Positions 6,274-16,283 of a stretch of 64,000 nucleotides of DNA are shown here, one piece after another (position 1 is the first letter of the stretch; each line of letters begins with the position of its first letter). The stretch comes from Paracoccus sp. DMF-8. Its GTDB lineage: Bacteria; Pseudomonadota; Alphaproteobacteria; Rhodobacterales; Rhodobacteraceae. The translations under genes and the position numbers were made by a program. Location of the stretch: assembly GCF_029309835.1 (NCBI RefSeq), contig NZ_JARJHL010000010.1:248001-312000 (forward strand). The letters are read 5' to 3'. Under the pieces are notes generated by a model that made no database searches, was not told the origin of the DNA, and saw only the letters and a list, made by a program, of their open reading frames with translations.

Positions 6274-6995
6274 CGGCGTATAATCCAGATCTGGGAGCAA
6301 AGCGGCTTGCGGCAGAGCGGGCGCGGCTGGCGGCGATCAAGGCGCGGGCTGTCCCGCCCGATGGCTGCGGCCCGCTTATCCCGGTTGCGCCGGCGCGTGG
6401 GCCGCAGTCTGCTTTCGCTCCTCATGTCGTGATGCCGGACGAAAAGACGGCGGATGGATACAAGGTCGAGCGCACGGGCTGGCGAGGATTCATGGCAACG
6501 CGCCAGATCGATATCTTTGATGATCTTGCGCGCCGGGCGGAGCGTATCAAAGGCAAGGATGGTACCCCCTGTGTCTCTCCGTTCACCAAGGGGCAGGTTG
6601 CGGTTGCGCGGCGGTATCGTGATCTGGTCGAGCGTCATGACGCGGCCGGGATGAAATGCGCCAGTCTTGAGGTGCGCAATGCTGCGGGGCCGTCCACCGG
6701 CGGCGAGTTCATGGATGCATATGTGGATGAGGGGCGCGAGATTGAATGGTTGCGCCGGCGCATCGGGTCGGGTGTCGCGATCGAGGTTCGGCGCGCGCGG
6801 CGCTCTGCGCGCAGTGGTGATCTGGCCCGGAATATAACTGATCGTGATCTTGTCGATGCGATCTGTTTGCGCGGGCAATCGTTCAGGGCCGTTCTGCGCC
6901 GCCATGGTTGGGGGGTGAACGCGCGGCACGCTGGCCTGCTGGTTGACGCGCTGCGGCGCTGTCTGGCGAGGATGGAGGGCGACAAAACATCTTGA
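6270..6995 (+). CDS. Hypothetical phage protein, possible late regulator (241 aa)
   Basis: Coupled to the preceding gene (ATGA). The C-terminal 45 residues, including DAICLRGQSFRAVLRRHGWG, look like a helix-turn-helix. This is the last gene before the late block, the position where lambdoid phages carry late activators or antiterminators; that role is inferred only. The N-terminal half is basic and Ala/Arg-rich. Confidence 0.5.
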   Translation: MTAYNPDLGAKRLAAERARLAAIKARAVPPDGCGPLIPVAPARGPQSAFAPHVVMPDEKTADGYKVERTGWRGFMATRQIDIFDDLARRAERIKGKDGTPCVSPFTKGQVAVARRYRDLVERHDAAGMKCASLEVRNAAGPSTGGEFMDAYVDEGREIEWLRRRIGSGVAIEVRRARRSARSGDLARNITDRDLVDAICLRGQSFRAVLRRHGWGVNARHAGLLVDALRRCLARMEGDKTS

Positions 6996-7092
6996 CGGCT
7001 TAAGTCACACGCGTGTAAGGATCTGAATATCATCTAGACGTGCGCCCGGCGGGATCATCCCCGCGCGGGCGTTCTTCGTTTCCGGGGGTGCC
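6996..7092. other. Early/late junction with hairpin
   Basis: Contains the short palindrome CACACGCGTGT (7007-7017) and a GC-rich imperfect hairpin, GCCCGGCGGG-ATCAT-CCCCGCGCGGGC, at about 7047-7074 followed by GTTCTTCGTTT, a plausible terminator at the end of the early operon or a leader for late transcription. Confidence 0.35.
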
Positions 7093-7821
7093 ATGATCAC
7101 GCTCAAGCTTGATGATCGGGACCTTCAGATTGGGCTGTCCGGCCTGTCCGGGCAGAAAGTCAAATGGGCGGCCAAGGACGCGCTGGACCTGACAGCGGCT
7201 GATGTTCTTGCCCATGTGCGGGGCAGGGTGGATGCGGTCTTTGATCGTCCAACCAGCTTCACCCGCAACGCCTTCGGGATGCGCAAGGCTCATACCGAGC
7301 GGCTTGAGGCCACCGTCTTTGAGCGGCCACGACAGGCAAACCGTGACTATCTCAAAGTTCAGGAAGCGGGCGGGTTGAGGCCGCGCACCGGGCTGGAGGA
7401 ACTGCTGAATTCAAGGTTGGCCTATGACGGGCTGATCACCGCCGCCGTGCCTGCGCCCTTCGCCACCCTCGATGCCTATGGCAACTGGTCGAAAGGCGAG
7501 CGAAATCAGGCCCTGTCGGCGGTGCAGGCGCAGCGGGATGCGACGGCGAACACGACCCGGGCGTCACGCCGCCGCAATCGCAAGAGGGCGGGCTTTTTCG
7601 TGCCGGGCAAGGACAGTCGCCTGCCTGCGGGGATCTGGAAGCGCGACCCTGACGGGGTGATTTACCAGGTCCTGCGGTTCACTCGCGTTGTGCCTCAATA
7701 TCAAAAGAGGCTCGGGTTTTATGAGGGCGCGGATGAGGTCTTCGAGATGCGCCTGCCCATCCACCTGCGGCAGCAGATCGAGGCGCGGATCGCGCGGGCG
7801 GCGGCGCGGGGGCAGGGCTGA
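7093..7821 (+). CDS. Minor tail protein Z-like (GPZ-like) protein
   Basis: 242 residues. Begins with a DDRDL segment, followed by KVKWAAKDALDLTAADVLAHV, the pattern of gpZ-type proteins in which a lysine/alanine-rich helix precedes a basic domain. The minus-strand gene 52029-52601 in the second prophage has a similar design and also lies beside a GTGCAACACC element. Here it directly precedes the terminase block rather than the tail block. Family assignment is tentative. Confidence 0.45.
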   Translation: MITLKLDDRDLQIGLSGLSGQKVKWAAKDALDLTAADVLAHVRGRVDAVFDRPTSFTRNAFGMRKAHTERLEATVFERPRQANRDYLKVQEAGGLRPRTGLEELLNSRLAYDGLITAAVPAPFATLDAYGNWSKGERNQALSAVQAQRDATANTTRASRRRNRKRAGFFVPGKDSRLPAGIWKRDPDGVIYQVLRFTRVVPQYQKRLGFYEGADEVFEMRLPIHLRQQIEARIARAAARGQG

Positions 7822-7995
7822 CCGCGATTTGGTGCCGATCCGCAACCTGTGGCACCCGTGCAACACCCCCTTGGGTCCTTCCCCGCGAGGTCGCGCACGG
7901 GGGTAATTCGGGCCCCGTTACATTTACGCTAGCAATTTCAACCTGATGCTGTGGTTGGGGTTGCTGTTGTTCATCTTGATCTTGGAGATGCTGAC
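7822..7995. other. Non-coding region before the terminase; candidate cos/packaging site
   Basis: No convincing gene. Holds CGTGCAACACCCCC (7857-7870) followed by GC-rich inverted segments (CCCCGCGAGG, CGCACGGGGG). CGTGCAACACC recurs at the matching place in the second prophage (51891-51906, minus). Lambda-type cos sites lie just before the small terminase gene, so this is a reasonable cos candidate. GGAG at about 7986 is the ribosome site of the small terminase gene. Confidence 0.4.
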
Positions 7996-8661
7996 ATGAC
8001 CACCATCACTCTGGCGGATGGGGGCGTGCTGGATGTCGCGCGCTATCCGTTGCCGGATGGTGTGGTCGATGATGGCACGCCGCTGAACCGCGCGCAGTTG
8101 GCCAAGGCCTTCGCTGTTTCGGAAAACACCATCACCAAATGGCTTTCTCAGGGCATGCCCGTCGAGAGCGCAGGCCAGAACGGCGTGTCCTACGAATTCC
8201 GCCTCGCCCATTGCTGGGCGTGGCGGCAGGATCGCGACGAACGGTCCCGAGCGGCGAAATTGCGCGGCGATCAGCTGGCGGCGCAGGCGGCCCTTGCGTT
8301 TCGGAATCTGGATGATGACCAGGCCGAGGAAGAGGCCGAGCTGACCGCCGACGATCTGCGGAAATGGTCCGAGGCCGAATATCACCGCAACCGGGTGGCC
8401 GAACAGCGGGGCGACCTGCTGCGCGCGGACAGGACGCGGGCGCTGATCGAGGATCTTCTGGTGGCCTTCGGCGCCGCCATGGACAACCTGCCGGACTTCG
8501 CCGAGATGAATTTCGGACTGTCGCCGTCGCAGGTCGCGCAGATGCAGGATTATTGCGACCAGGCGCGCGGTGAAGCGCGGCGGCTGGTCGAGGATCGGAT
8601 CGGGCGCGGCGGCGCAGTTGTAGCCTTGCCCGGCACACAATCGGCCATGGACCTGGGCTGA
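7996..8661 (+). CDS. Terminase small subunit (Nu1-like)
   Basis: 221 residues from the ATG at 7996, which has GGAG upstream. The N-terminal winged-helix motif LNRAQLAKAFAVSENTITKW followed by LSQGMPV is the DNA-recognition domain of Nu1-type small subunits that bind cos DNA. A long charged helical region (RAAKLRGDQLAAQAALAF onward) follows and would contact the large subunit. It is immediately upstream of the GpA-type large subunit. Confidence 0.85.
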   Translation: MTTITLADGGVLDVARYPLPDGVVDDGTPLNRAQLAKAFAVSENTITKWLSQGMPVESAGQNGVSYEFRLAHCWAWRQDRDERSRAAKLRGDQLAAQAALAFRNLDDDQAEEEAELTADDLRKWSEAEYHRNRVAEQRGDLLRADRTRALIEDLLVAFGAAMDNLPDFAEMNFGLSPSQVAQMQDYCDQARGEARRLVEDRIGRGGAVVALPGTQSAMDLG

Positions 8662-8662
8662 C

Positions 8663-10826
8663 ATGGTTGTCATGCAGGGCTGGTCAGGTGGCGGCAAGAT
8701 TCCGCCCCTGCCGCCGTTCATCACGGCCGAGGAAATCGTTGCCGATGCGCTGCCGCTCCTTGATCCGCCCAGCCGGATTTCGGTGACCGATGCCGCCGAG
8801 AGGGCTTTGCGTGTGCCGGTGGCCGGGCGCTGGAGCGCCTATGATCGCGGTGTCGCGCCCTATACGATCGAGCCGCAGGACATTTCGCAGTCGCGGCGAT
8901 TCAAGGGCGTGATCTTCGTCGGCCCGTCGCAGAGCGGGAAAAGCCAGATGCTGCTGTCGGTTTCGGCACATGCGATCACCTGCGCGCCGGGGCCGGTGCA
9001 GCTGATCCATATGACCAAGACGGATGCGGATGCCTGGGTCGAGGAAAAGCTGGACCCGGCGATCATGAACAGCCCGCTGCTCTACGAGCGGTTGGGCAAG
9101 GCCCGTGATGACAGCACCTTCAGCCGGAAGCGGTTCAAGGGGATGCGCCTGGGGAATCGGCTATCCGGTGCCCAACCAGCTTTCGTCGCGGTCGCAGCGC
9201 ATGGTGCTGCTGACGGATTACGACCACATGCCGCAACGCCTTGGCCCGAAGGATGCCCCGGAAGCATCGCCCTGGGGTATGGCGTTGCAGCGGATCAGGA
9301 CCTTCTTGAGCCGGGGCTGCGTCTTTGCCGAAAGCACACCCGCCTTTCCGGTGGATGAGGGCAAGTTTCGCGCGGCCAACCCGCTTGAGCCGCATCTGAT
9401 GCCTGCCACCACGGGCGGCATCGTGAACCTGTATAACGAGGGCACGCGCGGGCGCTGGTATTGGCAATGCCCGGATTGTGATGGTCTATTCGAACCAACG
9501 TATGACCGGCTGGATTGCAATCGCGATCTGGACCCCGGCGAGGCGGGTGATACCGCCGTCATGGTATGCCCACATTGCGGGTCGGTCCTGCCGCATCGGC
9601 ACAAGGCCGAACTGAACCGGCGCGCCGCGCAACATCATGGCGGGTGGCTGCATGAAGGGCGCAGCGTTGACGAGGCCACGGGCCAGCGCCGTCTGGTCAG
9701 GATAGATGATGCGGATATCCGCAACACGCCTTTCGCCAGCTACGGCTTCAACGGCGTTGCGGCAGCGTTTTCGTCGTGGTCAGGATTGGTCGAGCGCTAC
9801 GAGACGGCGCGCAGGTCGTTCGAAATCGACGGCGACGATCTGGATTTTGCCGGGGTGCACTACACGGAAATCGGCGTCCCCTATCGTCGGCCGAAAGATG
9901 GCGATGAGGATGATCTGACGGTCGAGGCGCTGCGCGATCACGCCCTGCGACTGCCGAAGGGGGTCGCCCCGTCCTGGGCGCGATTTGTCACGGTCATGGT
10001 GGACGTGCAGGGCAACCGTTTCGAGGTCATGGTCATGGCCTGGGGGCAGAAGGGCGAACGGGTAGCGGTAGATCGGTTTGCAATCCATCAGCCGCCGGAC
10101 GAGGCCCCCAGTGCCAAGGGTGATGATGGCAAATACCGGGCGGTCGATCCGGGGCGATATGCAGAAGATGCCTGGGTCCTGGCCGAACTAGTGGACAGGG
10201 TCTATCCGGTCGATGGGGCAGATTGGGGCCTGAAGCCGGTCGCGGTGGTGATCGACTTCAACGGCCCCAAGGGCTGGTCGGACAATGCCGAAAAGTTCTG
10301 GCGTCGACAGGCGCGGGAAGGGCGCGGCAGGAGATTCTTTCTGTCGATAGGTCGCCCTGGGTTCAACCAGCGCGACCGGGTTTGGCATGAGGCGCCCGAA
10401 CGGGCATCGGGCGGCAAGAAAGCCCGCGGTATCAAGTTGCTCAACATGGCCGTGGACAGGCTGAAGGATTCGGTTTCCGCCGCCCTCGGGCGCTTTGATA
10501 CGACGGTAGGGGCCCAGCACATCCCGGTCTGGATGGACGCTGAGCATGTCGCCGAGCATCTGGCCGAGCGGCGTGGTGAAAAAGGTTGGGAGCCGCGCAA
10601 GGGCATCCTGCGCAACGAAGGATTCGACCATTCGGTGCAGGGCCTCGCGCTGGCCGAACATCTGGGCCTGAACCGGGTGAACTGGGAAGCACCCCCGGCA
10701 TGGTGCCTTGCCGGGCTTTCGAACCCGAATGCCGTCCAGCTGGAACGCCCGGGCGATCCAGACAGCGCGCGCGTCCGGCCAGAACCGGAACTGCCGCGCA
10801 GTATCAACTTTCTAAGGAGGCGGTGA
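8663..10826 (+). pseudogene. Terminase large subunit, GpA family (frame broken at 9151-9154)
   Basis: ATP-dependent packaging motor and nuclease. Walker A is VGPSQSGKS (residues 86-94). After the break come VLLTDYDHMP, a zinc-binding pair (CPDCDGLF and CPHCGSVL) and the nuclease-type core VMVDVQGNRFEVMVMAWG. The N-terminal frame reads FKGMRLG and then goes wrong; the next frame resumes GIGYPVPNQLSSRSQR, the expected continuation. The break lies in GGGG at 9151-9154. The span is 2164 nt, one base over a multiple of three, so removal of one G (or addition of two) restores about 720 residues. Confidence 0.85.
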
Positions 10827-10829
10827 GCC

Positions 10830-11033
10830 ATGCCATATACCCGCGCCGATGCGGACCAGCTGCGCGCAGCCATCGCAAAGGGCGCTGCAGAAGTGCAGGT
10901 CAACGGCGAGCGGGTCCGCTTTCGTTCGCTGGCAGAGATGCGCGAGGCGCTAAACATGATCGAGGCCGAGCTTGCGGGCCAGTCTGCATCGTCTTTTCGT
11001 GTCAGCTATCCGCTGACCACGCGGGGCCTGTGA
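10830..11033 (+). CDS. gpW-like head-tail joining protein
   Basis: 67 residues beginning MPYTRADADQLRAAIAKG with EVQVNGERVRFRSLAEM, the compact alpha/beta pattern of lambda gpW. It completes the filled head so that the tail can attach. It sits between terminase and portal as in lambda, with AGGAGGCGG upstream, and overlaps the portal start (TGATG). Confidence 0.85.
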   Translation: MPYTRADADQLRAAIAKGAAEVQVNGERVRFRSLAEMREALNMIEAELAGQSASSFRVSYPLTTRGL

Positions 11034-12490
11034 TGAACATCATCGACCGCGTTGTCGGATATTTCAGCCCGCAGGCCGGGCTGCGCAGGGCGACGGCCCG
11101 GGCGCAGACATCGGTCGTCATGAACTATGACGCGGCATCGCGCGGGCGCCGGGCTTACGGCTGGAAAGCTCCGTCGACGGCAGCCGATGCTGCGGCATAT
11201 GGCCAGCGCGAGCGTCTGCGGCAGCTCAGCCGTGACATGATCCGCAACCGCGCCTATGCCGCCCGCGCCCGCGATGTGGTGGTTGCGAACGTAGTGGGCG
11301 AGGGGATTTTGCCCTCGATCCGATCATCCGACGAAAACGCCAAGCCGGTGATCGAGGATCTGATCCGCCGGCACTTGCTGTCGAACGATCTTGACGCACT
11401 TGGCGAATATGACCTTCAGGAGATGCAGCAGATCTGCATGTCCACGGTGTTCAGCGACGGCGAGGTCTTTCTGCGCCGCCGCGCCAGAAACGCCCGGTAT
11501 GGGGCAGGGCTGGCCTTGCCCTATCAGGTCGAGATGCTTGAGGCGGATTGCCTGGACCTCACGGTCCAGAACCACGGCGAAAACCTTGTTGTCGAGGGCG
11601 TCGAATACGGCCCGACGGGCGCCATCGAGGCCTATCACTTTCTGCCCGAGCATCCCGGTGCCGTTCGGCATCGGCGCCCGCAGGAATCGTCCCGGGTGCA
11701 TTGGTCGGATGTCATCCATATGCGCCGTTTCGACAGGCCGGGACAGTTGCGCGGCGTCCCGTGGCTTGCCCCGGTCATGATGACCCTGGGTGAGCTGTCG
11801 GATTACCAAGAGGCCCAGATCCTCAAGCAGCGGATGTCATCGCTGATGGCGATCATGCTGAAGTGGACAGGTGGCGCGCCCCGCCCGGCATCGGCCGGAA
11901 AGGGGCTTGAGGAACTGGCGCCGGGTGCGGTGGTGGAGCTGCCGGAAGGTGCCGAGCCTGTCCCGGTCAATCCGCCCACGGTCGAGGGGTATCCTGATTT
12001 CATGAAGCAGGGCCTGCGGGCCGTCGCGGCGGGGATCGGTATTACATATGAATCGCTGGCCGTGGATCTGGAAAAGGTCAACTTTTCTTCCGGCAGGCTT
12101 GGCCGCAACGAAATGGATCGACTGGTCCGGATGTGGCAGCGCGGCCTGATGATCGCCCAGTTCGGCGCCGGCATGGAACGCTGGTTCCGGGACGGGTTGC
12201 GACTGGTCGGACATGGCGGAATTGCTTTCACCATGGACTGGACGCCGCCCCGGCGGATCCTTGTCGATCCGACCAGGGAAATCCCGGCCATGATCGAGGA
12301 AATCGACGCCGGTCTGAACGGTCGGCAAGGCGTCCAGCGTGAGCTGGGCCGCGACCCCGACCGCATCCGTGAGGAGCGAGTTGCAGACGAAACGGACGAT
12401 GAGCGGGCTGGGCTGCGCAGTAAAGAGCCGTCCCGCTCGTCTCGCGGAAAAGAACAGCAAGAGGATGGGCAGGATGAGAACCGGCAGTGA
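11033..12490 (+). CDS. Portal protein, lambda gpB family
   Basis: 485 residues. Starts MNIIDRVVGYFSPQAGLRRA, then ALGEYDLQEMQQIC, DGEVFLRRRAR and the VEMLEADCLDL and GITYESLAVDLEKVNFSSGR motifs characteristic of lambda-type portals. It forms the dodecameric DNA entry ring at one capsid vertex. The start at 11033 overlaps the gpW stop. The C-terminus is polar and overlaps the protease start by 17 bp. Confidence 0.9.
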   Translation: MNIIDRVVGYFSPQAGLRRATARAQTSVVMNYDAASRGRRAYGWKAPSTAADAAAYGQRERLRQLSRDMIRNRAYAARARDVVVANVVGEGILPSIRSSDENAKPVIEDLIRRHLLSNDLDALGEYDLQEMQQICMSTVFSDGEVFLRRRARNARYGAGLALPYQVEMLEADCLDLTVQNHGENLVVEGVEYGPTGAIEAYHFLPEHPGAVRHRRPQESSRVHWSDVIHMRRFDRPGQLRGVPWLAPVMMTLGELSDYQEAQILKQRMSSLMAIMLKWTGGAPRPASAGKGLEELAPGAVVELPEGAEPVPVNPPTVEGYPDFMKQGLRAVAAGIGITYESLAVDLEKVNFSSGRLGRNEMDRLVRMWQRGLMIAQFGAGMERWFRDGLRLVGHGGIAFTMDWTPPRRILVDPTREIPAMIEEIDAGLNGRQGVQRELGRDPDRIREERVADETDDERAGLRSKEPSRSSRGKEQQEDGQDENRQ

Positions 12491-14620
12491 TCTGATCGTG
12501 AATGATGAGTTGATCCTGAGCGGCAACGTGATCCTTGACGATTATGTTGGCTGGATGTGGGAAGAAGACGTCTTCTTCAGCCCGTCGATGGTGCGCGCTG
12601 CCCTGAATGAGCTGGGCGATGGTCGCGTGACCGTCCGCATCAATTCCGGCGGCGGGCATGCGGATGCGGGCGAACAGATCCGGGCCACCCTGGCGGGGCA
12701 TCCGGGCGGTTGCCGCATCATTGTCGAAGGGATCGCGGCCTCGGCGGCGTCCCTGATCCTGATGTCCGGGGCGGAACGGCTGATGTCGGCGGGATCGCAT
12801 ATCATGATCCACGATCCGTCCGGTGCGATCTGGGGCAATGAAGACGAAGCCCGGCGCCACGCCGACCAGCTCGGCGTCATCGCCACGACTTATGCGACGG
12901 TCTATGCCGCTGCCTCGGGCAAGTCCCCGGAAGAGGCGCGGGCCATCATGAAGGCCGAAATGTGGTTTGGTCCCGAGGCTGCGATTGCCGAAGGCTTTGC
13001 CGACGGCCTTGTCGACGCTGCCCCGGCCATTCCGGCCGCTGCCACGCTGGACGCGGCCAAGGCCGCTTGCATGGATGGCGGCCGCCTGCTGCTCGATCGC
13101 ATGCAGGCAAGCAACGATCCGAATTTTTCCTCCGCCGCTGCGCGCGGCAAACAGCGAAAGGAGGGCGTCATGCCGAAGGAAACACGACTGCCGCGCCGGA
13201 AGCCGCCGCGCCGGTTGCAGGCGGCACGCCCGCCGAGATGCAGGCTGCTGCGCCCGCTGCGGCCAACGCCGCTGCTGCGCGGCGGCCTGCGCCGGTCGCG
13301 CCGGAAATGTCCGCCCTGTCGGCAGCAGATGTTATCAGCGCCGAACGGGCGCGGGTGCGGGCGATCCGCGAAATGGCATCGCCCTTTGTCGGGTCTGGCC
13401 GTTTGATGCAGGCGGACGTCGATGTCCTGATTGACGAGGGCGTCACGGCGGATGCCGCCGGAACCCGGCTGATGGCCACCATGGCGGCGGCTGAACCTGC
13501 CGGTCGCACCGGCGGCCAGCGCGCGACCATCACCCGCGATGAGACCGAAACGCGGATGGAGGGCATGATCGGCGCCATGATGGGGCAGGTCGAAGGCCCC
13601 GCGCAGCAGTTCCGGGGTATGCGCCTGCGTCACCTGGCGATGGAACTGGCCGGCCCCGGTCGCGGCTTCAACGATGCGGAGACAATCCGTCGCGGGATGC
13701 GGGCCACCACCATGATGGGCGGTGCTTATGGCATCAGCGATTTCGCCTATGTGACCACCGAGGTCATGAACCGCAGCCTGCTGGCGGCCTATCAGCGCCG
13801 CGCGGCAACCTGGCATCTGGTGACCGGTGCGCCGTTGCTTGCCACCGATTTCCGCGAGCTGCATTCGGTTCGTTTCGGCGGTGATTTTTCGCTGAAGCCG
13901 GTGGCCGAAAACGGCGAATACAAGTCGGCAACGCTGGCAGATGAAGCCGAGGGCCTGAAGGTCGAGCGCCGTGGTCGCACGATCAAGCTGACCTTTGAAG
14001 CGGTGATCAACGATGACATGGGCGCGTTCCAGCGCATCCCCACCGAATTCGCCATGGCGGCGCGGTCCATGGAAAACTCGATGGTCTGGGCGCTGATCCG
14101 GGAAAACGCGGCGCTGAAATCCGACAATACCGCGCTGTTTCACGCCAGCCACGGCAACCTGGGTTCGGGCGCGGCGGCAGCGCCGATCTCGGCTACCTCG
14201 GTCGCTGCGGCCCGCAAAGCGATGTGGGAACAGCGCGTCTTCGGCAGCAAGGACAAGGACGATTTCATGCAGGTCGAACCCGACCGCCTGATCGTGCCCC
14301 CGGCGCTGGAACTGCTGGCGCTGCAGTTCAAGCTGAACACCGTTCCGGCCACGGATGGATCGGTGAACCCCTACAAGTCGAGCCTGGAGCCGAGCGTGGT
14401 GCCGAACCTCGGCGCGGCGGCGGGTGGTTCGGACACGGCGTGGTATCTGATTTCCAGCGACCTGCCGCCTATCGCCCATGCCTATCTGGAAGGCTACAAC
14501 GCGCCCACCGTGCAGACGATCGAAGGGATGAACCCCGATGCGGTCACGATGAACGCGCGCCACATCTTCGGCGCTGCCGCCGTCGAATATAAGGGCTCCT
14601 ACAAGAACAACGGGGCCTGA
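12474..14620 (+). pseudogene. ClpP-like prohead protease/major capsid fusion (frame broken at 13178-13180)
   Basis: The N-terminal part is a ClpP/S49-type protease: RINSGGGHADAGEQI, the nucleophile region GIAASAASLILMSGAE and MIHDPSGAIWGN with the catalytic His. The C-terminal part, from about 13370, is the capsid protein (KDKDDFMQVEPDRLIVPPAL near the end). In related phages the two form one polypeptide. Here the protease frame reads VMPKETRLPRR while the capsid frame reads NTTAAPEAAAPVAGG. The span is 2147 nt, one short of a multiple of three; one added A in AAA at 13178-13180 gives a 715-residue fusion. A translation start of its own at 13168 (AGGAGG before ATG) is also present. Confidence 0.85.
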
Positions 14621-14697
14621 TGTCGGCCAAACACCTGTGACGAAGGGGCGGCTTTAGCCGCCCTTCGTCGTTTCAACCCTTCGGGAAAGGACATGAC
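14621..14697 (+). terminator. Hairpin after the capsid gene
   Basis: ACGAAGGGGCGGCTTTAGCCGCCCTTCGTCG at about 14639-14669 forms a strong stem (GAAGGGGCGGC/GCCGCCCTTC) followed by TTTC. It probably attenuates transcription or stabilises the abundant capsid mRNA upstream of the decoration gene. Confidence 0.6.
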
Positions 14698-15030
14698 ATG
14701 AAAAACTGGATTCAGCCGGGTGAGCATATCACCCTAGAAGCGGCGGCGGCTGTCACCGGCGGCGAGGGTGTTCTGGTCGGCGCCATTTTCGGTGTCGCGC
14801 AGGGCGATGCTGACCTGGGCGAACCGGTCGTTCTGGTTCGCCGCGGCGTTTTCGAGTTGCCGAAGACCTCGGCCCAGGCCTGGACGGCGGGCGCCAAGGT
14901 CTATTGGGATGCGGCCAACAAGGTGGTCACGACCACGGCATCGGGCAACACCTTGATCGGCGCGGCCGTTGAGGTTGCGGCGAACCCCTCGGCCACGGGC
15001 ATCGTGCTGCTGGACGGCACCATCCGCTGA
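14698..15030 (+). CDS. DUF2190-family capsid decoration protein
   Basis: 110 residues. PGEHITLEAAAAVTGGEGVLVG, FELPKTSAQAWTAGAKVYWD and ATGIVLLDGTIR at the end are the DUF2190 signature. Members cement or decorate the capsid surface, like lambda gpD. AGGACATGAC precedes the ATG. It follows the capsid gene directly and its stop overlaps the next start. Confidence 0.85.
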   Translation: MKNWIQPGEHITLEAAAAVTGGEGVLVGAIFGVAQGDADLGEPVVLVRRGVFELPKTSAQAWTAGAKVYWDAANKVVTTTASGNTLIGAAVEVAANPSATGIVLLDGTIR

Positions 15031-15359
15031 TGGCCTCGATCTTCGACGGGATGACGGGGATTCTGTCCGACGTGTTCGGGTCCCCCGTCATCTGGCATCC
15101 GGCTTTAGGTCCGGGTGGCGCCATCCAGTCGATTTTTCGGGAAACCCCGATCGAAGTCGATGGCGCTGATGGTCAAATCGTTCGGATCGACGCGCCCACC
15201 TGGCGGGTGCGTCGTGATCTGGCGCCGGGGGTTGCGCGTGGTGACCGGATCGAGGTTCCGGATGGGCGAATGTTCCGCGTCATGGTCGTTCACCCGACGG
15301 GTTCGCCAGCGGCTGATGCTTTTTACATCTGCGAATGTCAGATCGAGGACACTCCATGA
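15030..15359 (+). CDS. Head-tail joining protein (lambda FII-like)
   Basis: 109 residues, beta-rich, with APTWRVRRDLAPGVARGDRIEV and a C-terminal AFYICECQIED. Size, order (after the decoration protein, before the tail terminator) and the mid-protein pattern fit the FII-type joining proteins. Overlaps the next start by ATGA. Confidence 0.65.
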   Translation: MASIFDGMTGILSDVFGSPVIWHPALGPGGAIQSIFRETPIEVDGADGQIVRIDAPTWRVRRDLAPGVARGDRIEVPDGRMFRVMVVHPTGSPAADAFYICECQIEDTP

Positions 15360-15787
15360 GCCATTATCGCACTGATATCCGGGCGCTGGCTCGCACAGCA
15401 CTTATTGCGCATTCGCGATTTGCGGGTTTTACCGCGCCCAAGGTCTGGCCCGGTGCTGTCGATGACGCCAGCCTGCCTGTCATCGGCGTTCTGACGCCGC
15501 AAGACACCAGCCGCATGGAGAGCTTTACCAGCACCGAACGCAAGACGCTTGTGCAGGTGGCTGTCCGGCGCAAAGGCGGTGAGGATGTCGAGGATATCCT
15601 TGACCAAGACAGCGAGTTTATCGAGGCCATCGTGCTGGCAGCGATCCGGGGGCAGAACAGGTTCTGTTTTCTGCGCGAAACCACCGTTGTCAGCAACACC
15701 GACGGCGCCCGGAACATCGGCACGCTGGTGATGACCTTCGAGGTCGCCACGATGCGGCCCGAGGCCACCCTGCCGGAAACCCCCTGA
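15356..15787 (+). CDS. Tail terminator protein (gpU-like)
   Basis: 143 residues beginning MSHYRTDIRALARTALIAHS. The VIGVLTPQDTSRMES and LVQVAVRRKGGEDVEDILD segments fit minor-tail U-type proteins that stop tail growth and join the tail to the head. I use the internal ATG at 15356, which overlaps the stop of the joining protein. Located between head-joining and tail-tube genes as expected. Confidence 0.7.
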   Translation: MSHYRTDIRALARTALIAHSRFAGFTAPKVWPGAVDDASLPVIGVLTPQDTSRMESFTSTERKTLVQVAVRRKGGEDVEDILDQDSEFIEAIVLAAIRGQNRFCFLRETTVVSNTDGARNIGTLVMTFEVATMRPEATLPETP

Positions 15788-15848
15788 AACAGCCAATCCG
15801 GGCCGCTCATGCCGCGCGTCCCCAACATATCGACATGGAGAATTGATC

Positions 15849-16274
15849 ATGCCTGCAACCAATGCTCAGATCGGGCTTGGTGCCAAGTTCGGCATCAAGA
15901 GCGGCGCGACCTATACGGCGGTGGCCGAAGTCACGCGCATCACGCCTGCGGGCTGGTCTCGCAACACCGTCGATGCCACGCATCTCGAAAGCCCGGACGG
16001 TTGGGCCGAGTTCATCGCTGGCCTGAAAACCGCTTCGGACTGCACGTTCGACGTGAACTGGATTCCGGCCGCATCCGATCCCCTGCTTGCGGCTTTTGAG
16101 GCTGGCAAGGGTGATTTCCAACTGACTTTCCCGTCGGGCACCGTGGCGATGCAGTTCGCGGGGGTGGTGACAGAATTCAGGCCGGGCGAGATTTCGCCGG
16201 AAGGTAAGCTGTCCGCGTCGGTGACCATCAAGCCGTCCGGCAAGCCGGCGCTTGTTGCCGTTCCGGCCCCGTAA
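15849..16274 (+). CDS. Major tail tube protein (gpV-like)
   Basis: 141 residues: MPATNAQIGLGAKFGIKSG, then AEVTRITPAGWSRNTVDATH and FDVNWIPAASDPLLAAFEAG; this is the tail-tube fold of siphophages. GGAGA lies 9 bp before the ATG at 15849. Polymerises into the tube around the tape measure. Confidence 0.85.
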   Translation: MPATNAQIGLGAKFGIKSGATYTAVAEVTRITPAGWSRNTVDATHLESPDGWAEFIAGLKTASDCTFDVNWIPAASDPLLAAFEAGKGDFQLTFPSGTVAMQFAGVVTEFRPGEISPEGKLSASVTIKPSGKPALVAVPAP

Positions 16275-16283
16275 GGTCGCGCC

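Noticed and set aside
13168..13190. Canonical -1 slip heptamer at the protease/capsid joint
   Set aside because: The sequence AAGGAAACA does not fit X XXY YYZ in the protease frame, so programmed frameshifting is less likely than a missing A.
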